A stretch of 49,222 nucleotides of DNA from Actinomycetota bacterium (GTDB taxonomy: Bacteria > Actinomycetota > CADDZG01 > WHSQ01). Position 1 is the first letter of the stretch, and each line of letters begins with the position of its first letter. Location of the stretch: NCBI GenBank assembly GCA_030446465.1, contig JAUJNI010000001.1, forward strand, positions 729,473 through 778,694, given 5' to 3'. The translations under genes were made by a program, and so were the position numbers. This document shows positions 14,857 through 22,761 of the stretch, in pieces. The notes below the pieces were generated by a model, which saw only the letters and a program-made list of their open reading frames with translations, was not told the origin of the DNA and did not search any database.

Positions 14857-16271
14857 ATGGCAACCAGCGTTGCGCAGAAGACGCCGGCCCAGCGTCTTCT
14901 CGATGTTCTCGGCCCCGTGGATCGGTGGCACGACCACGAGGAGATCGGGGACTTCGGGATGCCCACTCGAGCCTTCATGGAAGACATGGTCGAGCCCCTC
15001 GCCAAGGCGGGTCTCGGCAGTCGCCTCGGACCGCTCGAGAAGGTCCACGCCTTTTGGTTCGCCGGGATGAGCTGCGACGGCTGCTCGGTCGCGGTCACCG
15101 GTGCTCAAGCCCCGTCCGTCGAAAGCCTCTTGATGGGAGCGCACCCCGGGCTTCCGCGGGTGGTTCTTCATCACCCGGTTTTGAACGTCGAGTCGGGTCC
15201 TAACTATCTGCGCGCCCACGAGAACGCCCTGAAGGGTGAGCTTGGAGCGCCCTACGTCATCATCCTCGAGGGATCGATCAGCGATGAGACGATGGCGATG
15301 GCCGGGACCGAGCGCGACAACTACGGCTACTGGTCCGCCCAGGGCGAAGAGCCGTGGGGCCGCAACGGCGAGAACCGCATCGTGTCGACCGACGAATGGA
15401 TCGCTCGGCTCGCCCCCAATGCGGCGGCTTCCATAGCGATCGGCACCTGCGCCACGTGGGGCGGCATACCCTCGGCGGACGGCAACCCCACCGGCGCCAT
15501 GAGTCTGATGGACTTTCTCGGAAAGGACTACAGGAGCGTCTTCGGCGTCCCGGTGGTGAACGTCCCCGGCTGCCCGCCCATCGGCGACAACTTCAACGAG
15601 ACCGTTGCGGCGATCCTCTACTTCCTGCAGGGCTTCGGCCCTCTGCCTGAGTTCGACGAGCTCGGCAGACCCGCGTGGCTGTTCGGAGAGACGGTGCATC
15701 GACACTGCGTGCGCGGCGCCTATTACGAGGAGGGGACGTACGCGGAGACGTTCGGCGACCCAGAGTGCCTCGTCGAGATCGGATGCTGGGGGCCCGTCGT
15801 CAACTGCAACATCACCTCGCGCGGCGCAATCAACCACGTCGGAGGCTGCATGAACTCCGGGGGCGCTTGCATCGGATGCACGATGCCCGGCTTCCCCGAC
15901 AAGTTCACGCCGTTCTACAAGAGGCCGCCGGGATCCTTGGTCTCGACTGCTGCAGCTCGCCTTCTCGGGAGCTTCGTCAAGCCGCTGCGTCGGTACACAA
16001 GCGCTCACCTGAACCGAGAGGTGCGCTGGGATCTCCACAACGAGGTTCCTAGTGGATGGGCTCGCGAGCAGTCAGAGCCCAGCATGGTTCAGGGGCGGGG
16101 CACAAGTTCTACGACATGATGCGGCGCTCGACCGACACGGGCAAGGGCAAGGGCGGAGTCTGGGGCAAGCGCGACGAATGGACCTATGAGCGAGAGCCCG
16201 CAATGGAAGAGGAGCTGGAGGCCACAGCCAGTGAAGGCGAGGTCTTCGAACAAAGCAATAGGGAGGCCTGA
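14857..16271 (+). CDS. [NiFe]-hydrogenase small (electron-transfer) subunit, group-1h-like, frameshifted near its C-terminus
   Basis: This subunit carries three Fe-S clusters. Visible ligand motifs include SCDGCSV (proximal cluster, residues ~70), GTCATWGG, NVPGCPPIGDN, ETVHRHCVRG, EIGCWGPVVNC, GGCMNSGGACIGCTMPGFPD. In the best-known group 1h enzymes the proximal motif is CDGD, with Asp as ligand; here it is CDGC. GGAGG precedes ATG 14857. As read, the frame ends at 16119. Adding one G to the GGGG run at 16097-16100 joins it to GHKFYDMMRRSTDTGKGKGG and the rest, ending at TGA 16269-16271, 2 bases before the large subunit. I take that as the real C-terminus (~471 aa). No Tat signal or TM anchor is seen, so the enzyme is probably cytoplasm-facing. 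Confidence 0.93.
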
Positions 16272-16273
16272 GC

Positions 16274-18175
16274 ATGTGCTTCAAGAATCTGCCCGTCGAC
16301 TTCGATGAGGCGGGCGGCGCGCGCCTGAGAGAAGGCATCCCTGATCCTTACTCCGTAGCCACTGCGATACCTCAGGTCGAGCAAACCGAAGAGGAGCGCG
16401 AGGCCCAGATCCAAAGGCTCATGGCCCAGAACGGTCACATCAAGGACCTGAACATGGATCCCGTGACCAGAGTCGCCGGCGCGCTCGCGGTGCATGTGAC
16501 GGCGGATCTCAAAGAGGGCGTCTATCTCGACGCCCACTCGCAGGCGACGCTGTTTCGCGGCTACGAGGTCATCCTCATGGGGCGGGACCCTCGCGATGCA
16601 ATCTTCGTCTCTTCCCGTGCGTGTGGAGTGTGCGGCGGTGTCCACTCTCATGCCTCCGCCTATGCGACCGAGATGGCGATGGGCCTCGCTCCTCCACCGT
16701 TCGGCACCGTCGTCCGCAACATGGGTGAGGCCGCCGAGATGGGTTACGACAACCCGCTCCACCTCTATCTTCTGGCAGGACCGGATTACTCCGAAGCAGT
16801 CGTAAGAGCGGTCAATCCCGAGCTCTGGCCCAAGGCCGAGAAGTGGAGCTGTGCGGGTCAGGAACACCACGGTTTCAAGACCATGGCCGACCTCATGACT
16901 GCGCTCAACCCACTGACCGGTGCTCTCTACAGGGAAGGGCTGGAGTTCACCCGGCTATCGCGCGAGATGTGCGTGATCCTGTGGGGGAAGTACCCCCACC
17001 CTCAGACGGTCATCCCCGGCGGCATGTCGACCACGGTGACGCCGCAGACCCTGAACGAGTACCACTCGAAGCTGGGGAGGATCTTCGACTACGCCCAGCG
17101 GTTGATGGCCGTGTGGGACGACATCACCGAGTTCTTCTATGACGCCGACGAGCGCTACAAGGAGGTCGGTGCTCGGCCGCTCAGCGTCATCGAATCCGGT
17201 TACTGGGACGACCCGTACGCGTACGACGCGACCTACGAGAACTCGGACGAGTGGGGCCAACGCAGATGGTCGACCCCGGGCGTGGTCATTGACGGTGAGC
17301 TCGTGACCACGCGGCCCACGCAGATCAACATGGGATGGGAGGAGTTCGTGGAGCATTCCTTCTACGAGGAATGGTCTGGGGATCGCTACGCGACCGATCC
17401 TCTCGGGAACCCCATCAGCCCCTATCACTCGTGGAACAAGCGGACGCTTCCCAAGCCCGAGGGCCGCAACTGGAAAGAGAAGTACACCTGGGCCACCGCG
17501 CCGAGATGGGACCGTCAAGTTGTGGAGGCGGGAGCTTACGCACGTCTGTTGACGACGGCGCTCGCGCAGAAGCAGCCCCCCAACGACTTCATCGAAGCGA
17601 CTGGCCACAGCATCAAGATGCGGATTCCCAAAGGCCTGACGCCGGAGGCCGAGGTCGAGTGGCATATCCCCGAGCAGTGGAACTGCTTCGAACGCAACCG
17701 GGGGCGCGCCTATCACTACGTGATGTCACAGCTGGTCGGGCTCGCCAGCCTCCTGGAGGCCTACAAGCTGACCAAGCAAGGCGACACGCGCATTGCCGCA
17801 ATGAGCCCCTCCGAGCTCGAGCGAAACATCCCCAAGGACGAGCGACGGGGCCTCGGGTGGTGGGGCGCGGGTCGCGGGTGGCTGACCCACTACCTCGTCA
17901 TGGACCGGGGCAAGATCGTGAACTATCAGATCACCACCCCCTCGACAATCAATGCGTCACCACGCGATCCGTGGGGCCAGCCGGGCCCTTACGAGCAGGC
18001 GGTCATGAGGACGCCGATCATCGAGGATGTGTCGGACCCGTCGAAGTTCACCGGCATAGACATGCTGAGGGCGATTCGGAGCTTCGACCCCTGCATGCCG
18101 TGCACGACCCACATCCACACGGGCAAGGGGACCGTGGTGCGGGAGGTCAACACCTGCTCCTGCGGGGTCGACTGA
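16274..18175 (+). CDS. [NiFe]-hydrogenase large (catalytic) subunit, group-1h-like
   Basis: This subunit binds the Ni-Fe(CN)2CO centre through four Cys. The N-terminal pair is in R-A-C-G-V-C-G-G-V-H (Cys117/120) and the C-terminal pair in D-P-C-M-P-C-T-T-H (Cys607/610). Neither pair contains a UGA. DPVTRVAGAL and FRGYEVILMGRDPRDAIFVSSR match the high-affinity atmospheric-type (group 1h) enzymes. After His613, about 20 residues (IHTGKGTVVREVNTCSCGVD) form the extension removed by a maturation protease, and two proteases are nearby. It has 633 aa from ATG 16274, 2 bases after the small-subunit gene. Precise subgroup assignment would need a tree. Confidence 0.95.
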   Translation: MCFKNLPVDFDEAGGARLREGIPDPYSVATAIPQVEQTEEEREAQIQRLMAQNGHIKDLNMDPVTRVAGALAVHVTADLKEGVYLDAHSQATLFRGYEVILMGRDPRDAIFVSSRACGVCGGVHSHASAYATEMAMGLAPPPFGTVVRNMGEAAEMGYDNPLHLYLLAGPDYSEAVVRAVNPELWPKAEKWSCAGQEHHGFKTMADLMTALNPLTGALYREGLEFTRLSREMCVILWGKYPHPQTVIPGGMSTTVTPQTLNEYHSKLGRIFDYAQRLMAVWDDITEFFYDADERYKEVGARPLSVIESGYWDDPYAYDATYENSDEWGQRRWSTPGVVIDGELVTTRPTQINMGWEEFVEHSFYEEWSGDRYATDPLGNPISPYHSWNKRTLPKPEGRNWKEKYTWATAPRWDRQVVEAGAYARLLTTALAQKQPPNDFIEATGHSIKMRIPKGLTPEAEVEWHIPEQWNCFERNRGRAYHYVMSQLVGLASLLEAYKLTKQGDTRIAAMSPSELERNIPKDERRGLGWWGAGRGWLTHYLVMDRGKIVNYQITTPSTINASPRDPWGQPGPYEQAVMRTPIIEDVSDPSKFTGIDMLRAIRSFDPCMPCTTHIHTGKGTVVREVNTCSCGVD

Positions 18176-18191
18176 GCAAGAGGTACGAACG

Positions 18192-18947
18192 GTGGCCGTC
18201 CTGGTTGGAGGGATAGGGCAGCTTTATCAGGGCGACTTCGATCTCGGGCGTCTGGTGGCTGAGCGGCTCTCGAAAGAGGACCTCGGGCATGATGTCCTCG
18301 TAGAAGACTTTCATTACGGAGCGGTCGCCGTCGCGCAACGGCTCGAGGAGGTCCGCCCACAGACGCTCGTACTGGTGGGGGCCGCGGCACGAGGACGAGC
18401 CCCCGGAACGGTCGAACGGCGGCTGATCGAGGATCCAGAGCTTCCGGTAACGGAGATCCAGAAGTCGATCGGGGATGCAATCGTCGGCTACGTCACCATG
18501 GACCTCGTTGTAGAGGTTGGCTTCGGCTTTCGCGTGCTTCCGAGCAGGACCGTGGCGGTCGAGGTCGAGCCCGCGACTACCGAGTCGTCCGAGACGATCT
18601 CTCCTGAGGCCGCCGTCGCGCTGGATCAGGCTCTGGAGTTGGTTCGCGCTGAGGTGCGACGGGCACCCCTTTTCGAGCTGGCGGATCGCATACGAGGGAT
18701 CCTGGGGGATGGCCGCCTGGAAGCCTCACCCGCCCTCGAGGCGCTCGAGGGCCTGCTCGCCGAGCTCCACGTTCTCGATGAGGAAGGTCGGTGGGGAGCG
18801 GCCTTTGCGCTGAAGGACAGGCTCAAGCTGAAGATCTCGGCGGGGGAGACGGGCTACGGCATGGACCATCTCGACTGGGGACTGTGGTGGGCTCTGATCG
18901 AGGAGCTCGAGCGCCTTCAACCTCTCGAAGCTTCATCGGGGCTTTGA
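18192..18947 (+). CDS. hydrogenase maturation protease-like protein with helical C-terminal extension
   Basis: The first ~115 residues resemble the HupD/HyaD endopeptidase fold: VLVGGIGQLYQGDFDLGRLVAERL, then VLVEDFHYGAVAVAQRLEEVRPQTLVLVGAAARGRAPGTVERR. The classic GN..R.DDG start is altered to GIGQLYQGDFDLG. One acidic residue of the nickel-sensing site is kept at that position. The ~130-residue C-terminal part is charged and helical (LELVRAEVRRAPLFELADRIRGILGDGRLE, GYGMDHLDWGLWWALIEELERL) and is not part of standard proteases. It begins at GTG 18192, 16 bases after the large subunit. Because an orthodox protease exists at 20904, this one may be a non-proteolytic chaperone or may have another substrate. 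Confidence 0.75.
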   Translation: MAVLVGGIGQLYQGDFDLGRLVAERLSKEDLGHDVLVEDFHYGAVAVAQRLEEVRPQTLVLVGAAARGRAPGTVERRLIEDPELPVTEIQKSIGDAIVGYVTMDLVVEVGFGFRVLPSRTVAVEVEPATTESSETISPEAAVALDQALELVRAEVRRAPLFELADRIRGILGDGRLEASPALEALEGLLAELHVLDEEGRWGAAFALKDRLKLKISAGETGYGMDHLDWGLWWALIEELERLQPLEASSGL

Positions 18948-19663
18948 GGCGCGTCTTCGAGCAACCCTAGGTTCTGTGGTCGGACCGCGACGCGGCTGCC
19001 TTTGGCGGTGACGAGAAGCAGCGCTCCGTCCATTAGCGAACCCACCGCCTCGCCGGTCACCTGAGGGCCGCTGGGTCCAACGGGGATCATGCGAGCGCGG
19101 ACGCGCCTTCCGATCGTGGTGCAGCGCGGAAGGTAATCCGCCAACACGGCGTCGGCCGGACTGCGGTAGCGAGCTTCGATTGCCTCGATAACCTCCTTGA
19201 GCAGACGGGTGCGCGGCTGAGGTGCCCTGGACACGAGAACGTTCACCACGGCCCAATTGCAGCCCTGCGGGCCGAGCTCCACGTCGACTCCAGCCGCCGC
19301 CTCCCGTCGACCGTCTTTCAGGACTTGGTCGGGCCACTCGATCGAGGTCCCATCACCAACCACGTCTGCGAGGGCAGTCGTGGCAACTGTGTAGAGCCAC
19401 CCCTCGCGCTCGGCCGAAAGCCGTGGACGAAGAACGATCGATAGCCCCAGCGTGGTGCCGGGTTCCACAGGCCACTCCAAGCCGGCCCGGCCCCGGGCCG
19501 ATGCCTGATAATCGGCGACCACGACGGAGCCCTCCTTCGCTCCCGCGCGCGCCCACGCCAGCGCGTCCGCTTGGGTCGAGAGCAGGGCCGGATAAAAGCG
19601 AACTTCCCGGCCCGGAAGAGCGGCCTTCACGGCATCCAAGGAGAGATCTGCGCTCACATCCAC
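18917..19663 (-). CDS. biotin/lipoate ligase-like protein (BPL_LplA_LipB fold)
   Basis: The protein shows VRFYPALLSTQADALAWARAGAKEGSVVVADYQASARGRAGLEWPVEPGTTLGLSIVLRP, then IEWPDQVLKDGRREAAAGVDVELGPQGCNWAVVNVLV and a C-terminal SH3-like part (GRRVRARMIPVGPSGPQVTGEAVGSLMDGALLLVT). This is the order of BirA-type biotin protein ligases. The GRGR.GR.W motif appears as ARGRAGLEW and KWPND as EWPDQ, so activity may be altered. I chose GTG 19663 (or 19657), overlapping the TPR gene's stop. Its 3' end converges on and overlaps the 18192 gene by about 31 bases. Why it sits here is unclear. Confidence 0.72.
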   Translation of the reverse strand: MDVSADLSLDAVKAALPGREVRFYPALLSTQADALAWARAGAKEGSVVVADYQASARGRAGLEWPVEPGTTLGLSIVLRPRLSAEREGWLYTVATTALADVVGDGTSIEWPDQVLKDGRREAAAGVDVELGPQGCNWAVVNVLVSRAPQPRTRLLKEVIEAIEARYRSPADAVLADYLPRCTTIGRRVRARMIPVGPSGPQVTGEAVGSLMDGALLLVTAKGSRVAVRPQNLGLLEDAPQSPDEASRG

Positions 19664-20883
19664 GCGGAACCCTCTCCAAGGTCGCCGGCGATGCGGTTGA
19701 AGGCATCTCGCAGCCTCATCCATTGCGGGAGGTGGAAGCGGGCCATAGCGCTCGAGACATCCGACCGGAAGCGGTCCTGGTCGCTTGGCTCCATCGTCAT
19801 CAGGGCCTCGATGGTGCTGCGGATCAGCGAGTCGGCCCCCTCGGGCGGCAGCTCCAGAAGTGCGCCGACCCAGGCCTCGGCGCGGTCCTCGCCCTGGTCG
19901 AAGCGCTCGAGCGCTCCCTCGATCCAGGCCTTCGCCTCGGCCCTCTGCTCGTCCGATCCCGCATCCACCCACCGGACCACCTCTTCACGAACGATCGCCG
20001 GCCACTGCGCGGGTTGTTGTTGATCGAGCACGTAGTGGAGGTCCCCCGGTTCGTCGCCAAGTCTTTCGAGGACCCCGGCGGCCTGCTCCACCACCGGATC
20101 GGCGGCAGCCCGGATTGCGAGAGCCTGGCGAGCCGCGCTGCGGGCGGGCGCCAGTTCGCCGGCGCGCTCGTGAGCCAGCGCGAGATTCGACTTGGCCATG
20201 GCGAAGGCCTCCGGCCGAACGCTCATAGGGCTGGCCCCTGCGGCGGCCGTAAAAGCCTCGATCGCCAGTTCCAACCGAGCTGCCGCCAGGTGAGTGAGGC
20301 CAAGCGTGTTCCAGGCTGCGCCCAGCCCGATGAAGTCGTTGGTTTCATCCGCGATGTCCACAGCTTGTCGCAGGACGGCCGTGGCCTCGTCAAGGCGTCC
20401 GAGCAGCAGAAGGGTCGCCCCGAGCTCCCGCTGAACTGCCGCAGCTTGCGCCGGCGCCACTTTCCGTTGCAGCAAGTCACGGGCCCGTTCAAACGAACCA
20501 ATGGCGCCCTCGTAGTCGCCGAGGTCCCTCTGCACCAGGCCCAGGTTGAAGCGGCTGGCGCCGTGCTCTAGCCGTAGTGCCGATCGCTCGAGCGCCTCCG
20601 CCGCCGTCGTGAAGGCCTCTTCCGCTTCTTGGAGCCGTCCGGTAAGGCGCAGAACGGCCCCGAGCGCGTTGTTTGCCTTTCCGTGGTCGACCTCGTGGTC
20701 GTGTGAATGGAACAGGAGCGCGGCTCGGGTCAGCGCGCGCTCGGCGTCGTCCAGTCGACCAGCGTCGGCAAGCGCGACGCCGAAGTGAAACTGCGCTCGA
20801 GCATGGAGCACCGGATAGCGGCTCTTCGGGTATCTCGTCACCCGATCTTCGAGCTCATCGACTGCTTTGCTGCTGTCCTCCAC
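19654..20883 (-). CDS. tetratricopeptide-repeat (TPR) protein
   Basis: A 409-residue soluble protein has about six TPR-like helix pairs between residues ~20 and 265 (for example ARAQFHFGVALADAGRLDDAERAL, ASRFNLGLVQRDLGDYEGAIGSFERA, AWNTLGLTHLAAARLELAIEAF, AKSNLALAHERAGELAPARSAA). A C-terminal helical region of ~140 residues follows, rich in Trp and acidic residues. TPR proteins mediate protein-protein contacts; here it may assemble or stabilise the hydrogenase or its accessory proteins. It diverges from the protease gene at 20904 with only 20 bases between them and is followed by the ligase-like gene with a 10-base overlap. Confidence 0.85.
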   Translation of the reverse strand: MEDSSKAVDELEDRVTRYPKSRYPVLHARAQFHFGVALADAGRLDDAERALTRAALLFHSHDHEVDHGKANNALGAVLRLTGRLQEAEEAFTTAAEALERSALRLEHGASRFNLGLVQRDLGDYEGAIGSFERARDLLQRKVAPAQAAAVQRELGATLLLLGRLDEATAVLRQAVDIADETNDFIGLGAAWNTLGLTHLAAARLELAIEAFTAAAGASPMSVRPEAFAMAKSNLALAHERAGELAPARSAARQALAIRAAADPVVEQAAGVLERLGDEPGDLHYVLDQQQPAQWPAIVREEVVRWVDAGSDEQRAEAKAWIEGALERFDQGEDRAEAWVGALLELPPEGADSLIRSTIEALMTMEPSDQDRFRSDVSSAMARFHLPQWMRLRDAFNRIAGDLGEGSAWM

Positions 20884-20903
20884 CGCGTGCCTATCCTACG
20901 AGC

Positions 20904-21407
20904 GTGAAGGTGCTGGTAGCAGGCGTGGGCAACCTCCTGCGCGGCGACGACGGGTTCGGCGTGGTGGTGGCGAACCGCCTGATGGAAGAGACACTGCCCG
21001 CCGGGGTCGGGGTGATGGATGTAGGCATAGGAGGGATCCACCTGGTCCAGCAGCTCCTCGATCCTATCGACGCGCTCGTCGTCATCGACGCGGTCGACCT
21101 CGGCCGCCCGCCGGGAACGGTCCTTGTGATTCGACCAGAGGTTCTGGACGTCGCGGGGATGTCATCCGACGAACGCCGGGACGTGTTGGCCGACATGCAC
21201 TACTCGACCCCCGAGCGCGCCTTCATGCTGGCCCGCGCTCTCGATGCGCTTCCAGGCTCCCTGTGGATCGTCGGATGCCAGCCCGAGGATGCAGAGCGGC
21301 TGGGTGAGGGACTGTCCCCTCGGGTTGCCGGCGCGATCGACCCCGCGATCAGGGAGGTGCGGCGAACCGTGTCGGAGCTCGGCGTCGCCTGGGATGGCGG
21401 AAGCTAA
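20904..21407 (+). CDS. hydrogenase maturation protease (HyaD/HupD family)
   Basis: This nickel-dependent endopeptidase trims the C-terminal extension of the large subunit after the metal centre is complete. The N-terminus V-L-V-A-G-V-G-N-L-L-R-G-D-D-G-F-G carries the conserved GN.L.GDDGFG motif with the first acidic metal ligand. ALVVIDAVDLGRPPG holds the second (Asp), and MHYSTPERAFMLARAL the His region. It has 167 aa from GTG 20904. A -10-like TATCCT (20892-20897) lies 6 bases before the start, so the mRNA may be leaderless. It is the orthodox protease of the island. Confidence 0.93.
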   Translation: MKVLVAGVGNLLRGDDGFGVVVANRLMEETLPAGVGVMDVGIGGIHLVQQLLDPIDALVVIDAVDLGRPPGTVLVIRPEVLDVAGMSSDERRDVLADMHYSTPERAFMLARALDALPGSLWIVGCQPEDAERLGEGLSPRVAGAIDPAIREVRRTVSELGVAWDGGS

Positions 21408-21411
21408 GGAC

Positions 21412-21606
21412 TCAGGCGCCGGCCTTACCCTCTTCCCGCCGAGCACTCATGAGGTAGGCCATCAGCGTGTCGTTTGGTGTGTCGACGCCGTGCTTGGCCT
21501 TGAGGTGCTCGACGACCTTTTGCTTGAACTCCTCCTCGGTCTCGGCCTTGACGTGCCCGCCGCAGGAGACCGCTCCAGCGTCCTTGCAATAGACCTCGTA
21601 AGTCAT
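21412..21606 (-). CDS. DUF1059-like small protein
   Basis: A 64-residue protein, MTYEVYCKDAGAVSCGGHVKA then TEEEFKQKVVEHLKAKHGV, matches the DUF1059 pattern: Cys at position 7, a second Cys-Gly-Gly, and a C-terminal helix with His residues. The fold resembles a small zinc-finger domain with Cys and His ligands, so metal binding is plausible. It overlaps the upstream gene by 4 bases and converges on the protease gene with a gap of 4 bases. It is the last gene of a three-gene minus operon with two membrane proteins. Confidence 0.82.
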   Translation of the reverse strand: MTYEVYCKDAGAVSCGGHVKAETEEEFKQKVVEHLKAKHGVDTPNDTLMAYLMSARREEGKAGA

Positions 21607-21857
21607 CCGACCTTCACTCCCTTCCTCGAGAGGATCTCGACCAATGCGTTCCGTACGCCACTGAGGTCGCCGTTGATCTCAGCGAGTATTGGCTCGAGTG
21701 GCTCCACTCGCTGAGCGATGGAGCGCAACCCGACATTGATGGTGCCCAGCGTAAACAGCGTCTTTCTCAGCAGCACGGCGATCGTAATCAGGTAAACCGC
21801 CAGGGCGGCCACGATGAGGCCGACGGCCACGAGAGTGAGGATGCTGAGTATGTGCAC
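21603..21857 (-). CDS. single-TM protein, hydrogenase-island type A (second copy)
   Basis: 84 residues: an N-terminal helix (ILSILTLVAVGLIVAALAVYLITIAVLL) and a tail, LGTINVGLRSIAQRVEPLEPILAEINGDL then RNALVEILSRKGVKVG. Both parts align without gaps to the 13770-14033 protein (YLI, LG.I..G.R.I, P......IN..L). It lies between a type B membrane protein and the DUF1059-like gene. The repeated type A plus type B pairing on both sides of the hydrogenase genes suggests they work as a pair at the membrane. Confidence 0.75.
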   Translation of the reverse strand: MHILSILTLVAVGLIVAALAVYLITIAVLLRKTLFTLGTINVGLRSIAQRVEPLEPILAEINGDLSGVRNALVEILSRKGVKVG

Positions 21858-21865
21858 CGGCCCCC

Positions 21866-22138
21866 CTAGAGCATCCGGTCGAGTGCCAGGGCATAGGTCG
21901 TCAGACCGCCACCAACCCGCTTTACGAGGTCCCTTGTTTCGATGAGTGCCGGCACGGGGGCGAGGTTCGCCGTGATTCCAACTCCGTGGGTGAGGACGTC
22001 ATTGGCGTAGCGCCTGATCTCGAGCACTTCACGCAGCAGACGCTGCGCCAGCATGAGCACGAGGGGTATGACGAGCAGGAACAACGCCGCCACCGCCAGC
22101 CACCACCAAACTCCTGCAGCACCAGCCGCAGCGTCCAT
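21866..22138 (-). CDS. single-TM protein, hydrogenase-island type B (second copy)
   Basis: 90 residues: a short N-terminus ending W-W-W, a strong membrane helix (LAVAALFLLVIPLVLMLAQRLL) and an amphipathic tail (REVLEIRRYANDVLTHGVGITANLAPVPALIETRDLVKRV). The organisation mirrors the 14030-14311 protein. It is the first gene of its minus-strand operon and is followed 8 bases later by the type A copy. The DVLTHGVGITANL segment resembles a coiled or membrane-lying helix. A role as hydrogenase anchor or quinone-side scaffold is inference. Confidence 0.72.
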   Translation of the reverse strand: MDAAAGAAGVWWWLAVAALFLLVIPLVLMLAQRLLREVLEIRRYANDVLTHGVGITANLAPVPALIETRDLVKRVGGGLTTYALALDRML

Positions 22139-22192
22139 GCGCCCTCCTAGAGCTCGATGGTTGGAATGGTATATGAACCGCGCACCTAGCGG

Positions 22193-22708
22193 CTAGCGAG
22201 GTGGCCGCTCGATTTGCAGGAGCGTCTGTCCCGGCGGGGGATGCGCGGGTGCGTCGTCCTCTTCGACCTCGATCGCGACGAAGGCCGGAAAGTTGTCGCG
22301 CAGCGCTTCCTCGATGCCCTCTCTCAACGTCACCGCCGAGGCGGTGCAGCCCGAGCATGCGCCGGACATCTTGAGTCGGACCATCCCTCCCTCGGCGTTC
22401 AGGACCTCCACGCTTCCGCCGTGTGAGTGGATGTAGGGGCGGATGCTTTCGAGCGCTGCGTCGGCAGCGGCCTTCTCGTCCACGCCGACGCCATAGGCGT
22501 CCAGCATCCAAGCAATCGCGGGATCGTCGCGAAGTCTCGAGAGCATCTCGGGGCCAACCGCTTGGCCTAGACGGGTGAGCGCAAGCCGGTGAGTGGCGTC
22601 GATCCCGTCGAGCAGCTCGAAGACGCGCTCTTTCACCGGATCGTCGAGCGCTTCTATATCCTCGAGGACCTCCTCGAGCCTGGCGAGGATCTCTTCCAAA
22701 CTCCGCAT
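22193..22708 (-). CDS. NifU C-terminal-domain Fe-S scaffold protein
   Basis: The C-terminal half (residues ~75-155) is the NifU/Nfu domain that carries Fe-S clusters: ALESIRPYIHSHGGSVEVLNAEGGMVRLKMSGACSGCTAS, with the C-S-G-C ligand pair, then REGIEEALRDNFPAFVAIEVEE. The N-terminal ~70 residues are helical and not recognised. NifU-type genes recur in group 1h hydrogenase clusters, where the small subunit needs three clusters. It diverges from the 22762 ATPase gene across 53 bases. Confidence 0.92.
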   Translation of the reverse strand: MRSLEEILARLEEVLEDIEALDDPVKERVFELLDGIDATHRLALTRLGQAVGPEMLSRLRDDPAIAWMLDAYGVGVDEKAAADAALESIRPYIHSHGGSVEVLNAEGGMVRLKMSGACSGCTASAVTLREGIEEALRDNFPAFVAIEVEEDDAPAHPPPGQTLLQIERPPR

Positions 22709-22749
22709 CGATCAATGGTAAGCGCGTAGGTGCTTAGGACACTGAGCGG

Positions 22750-22761
22750 TAGGATGCCCAC
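22750..22761 (+). promoter_or_regulatory. -10 element of a possibly leaderless promoter
   Basis: TAGGAT (22750-22755) is a good actinobacterial -10 hexamer placed 6 bases before the ATG of the UGA-containing ATPase. Transcription would then begin at or next to the start codon. No ribosome site is present in the short gap, which supports leaderless translation. Confidence 0.45.

Noticed and set aside
16056-16271. Separate 71-residue gene between the hydrogenase subunits
   Set aside because: Its first ~15 codons overlap the small subunit without a ribosome site, and its remainder continues the small subunit after one G is added at 16097-16100.
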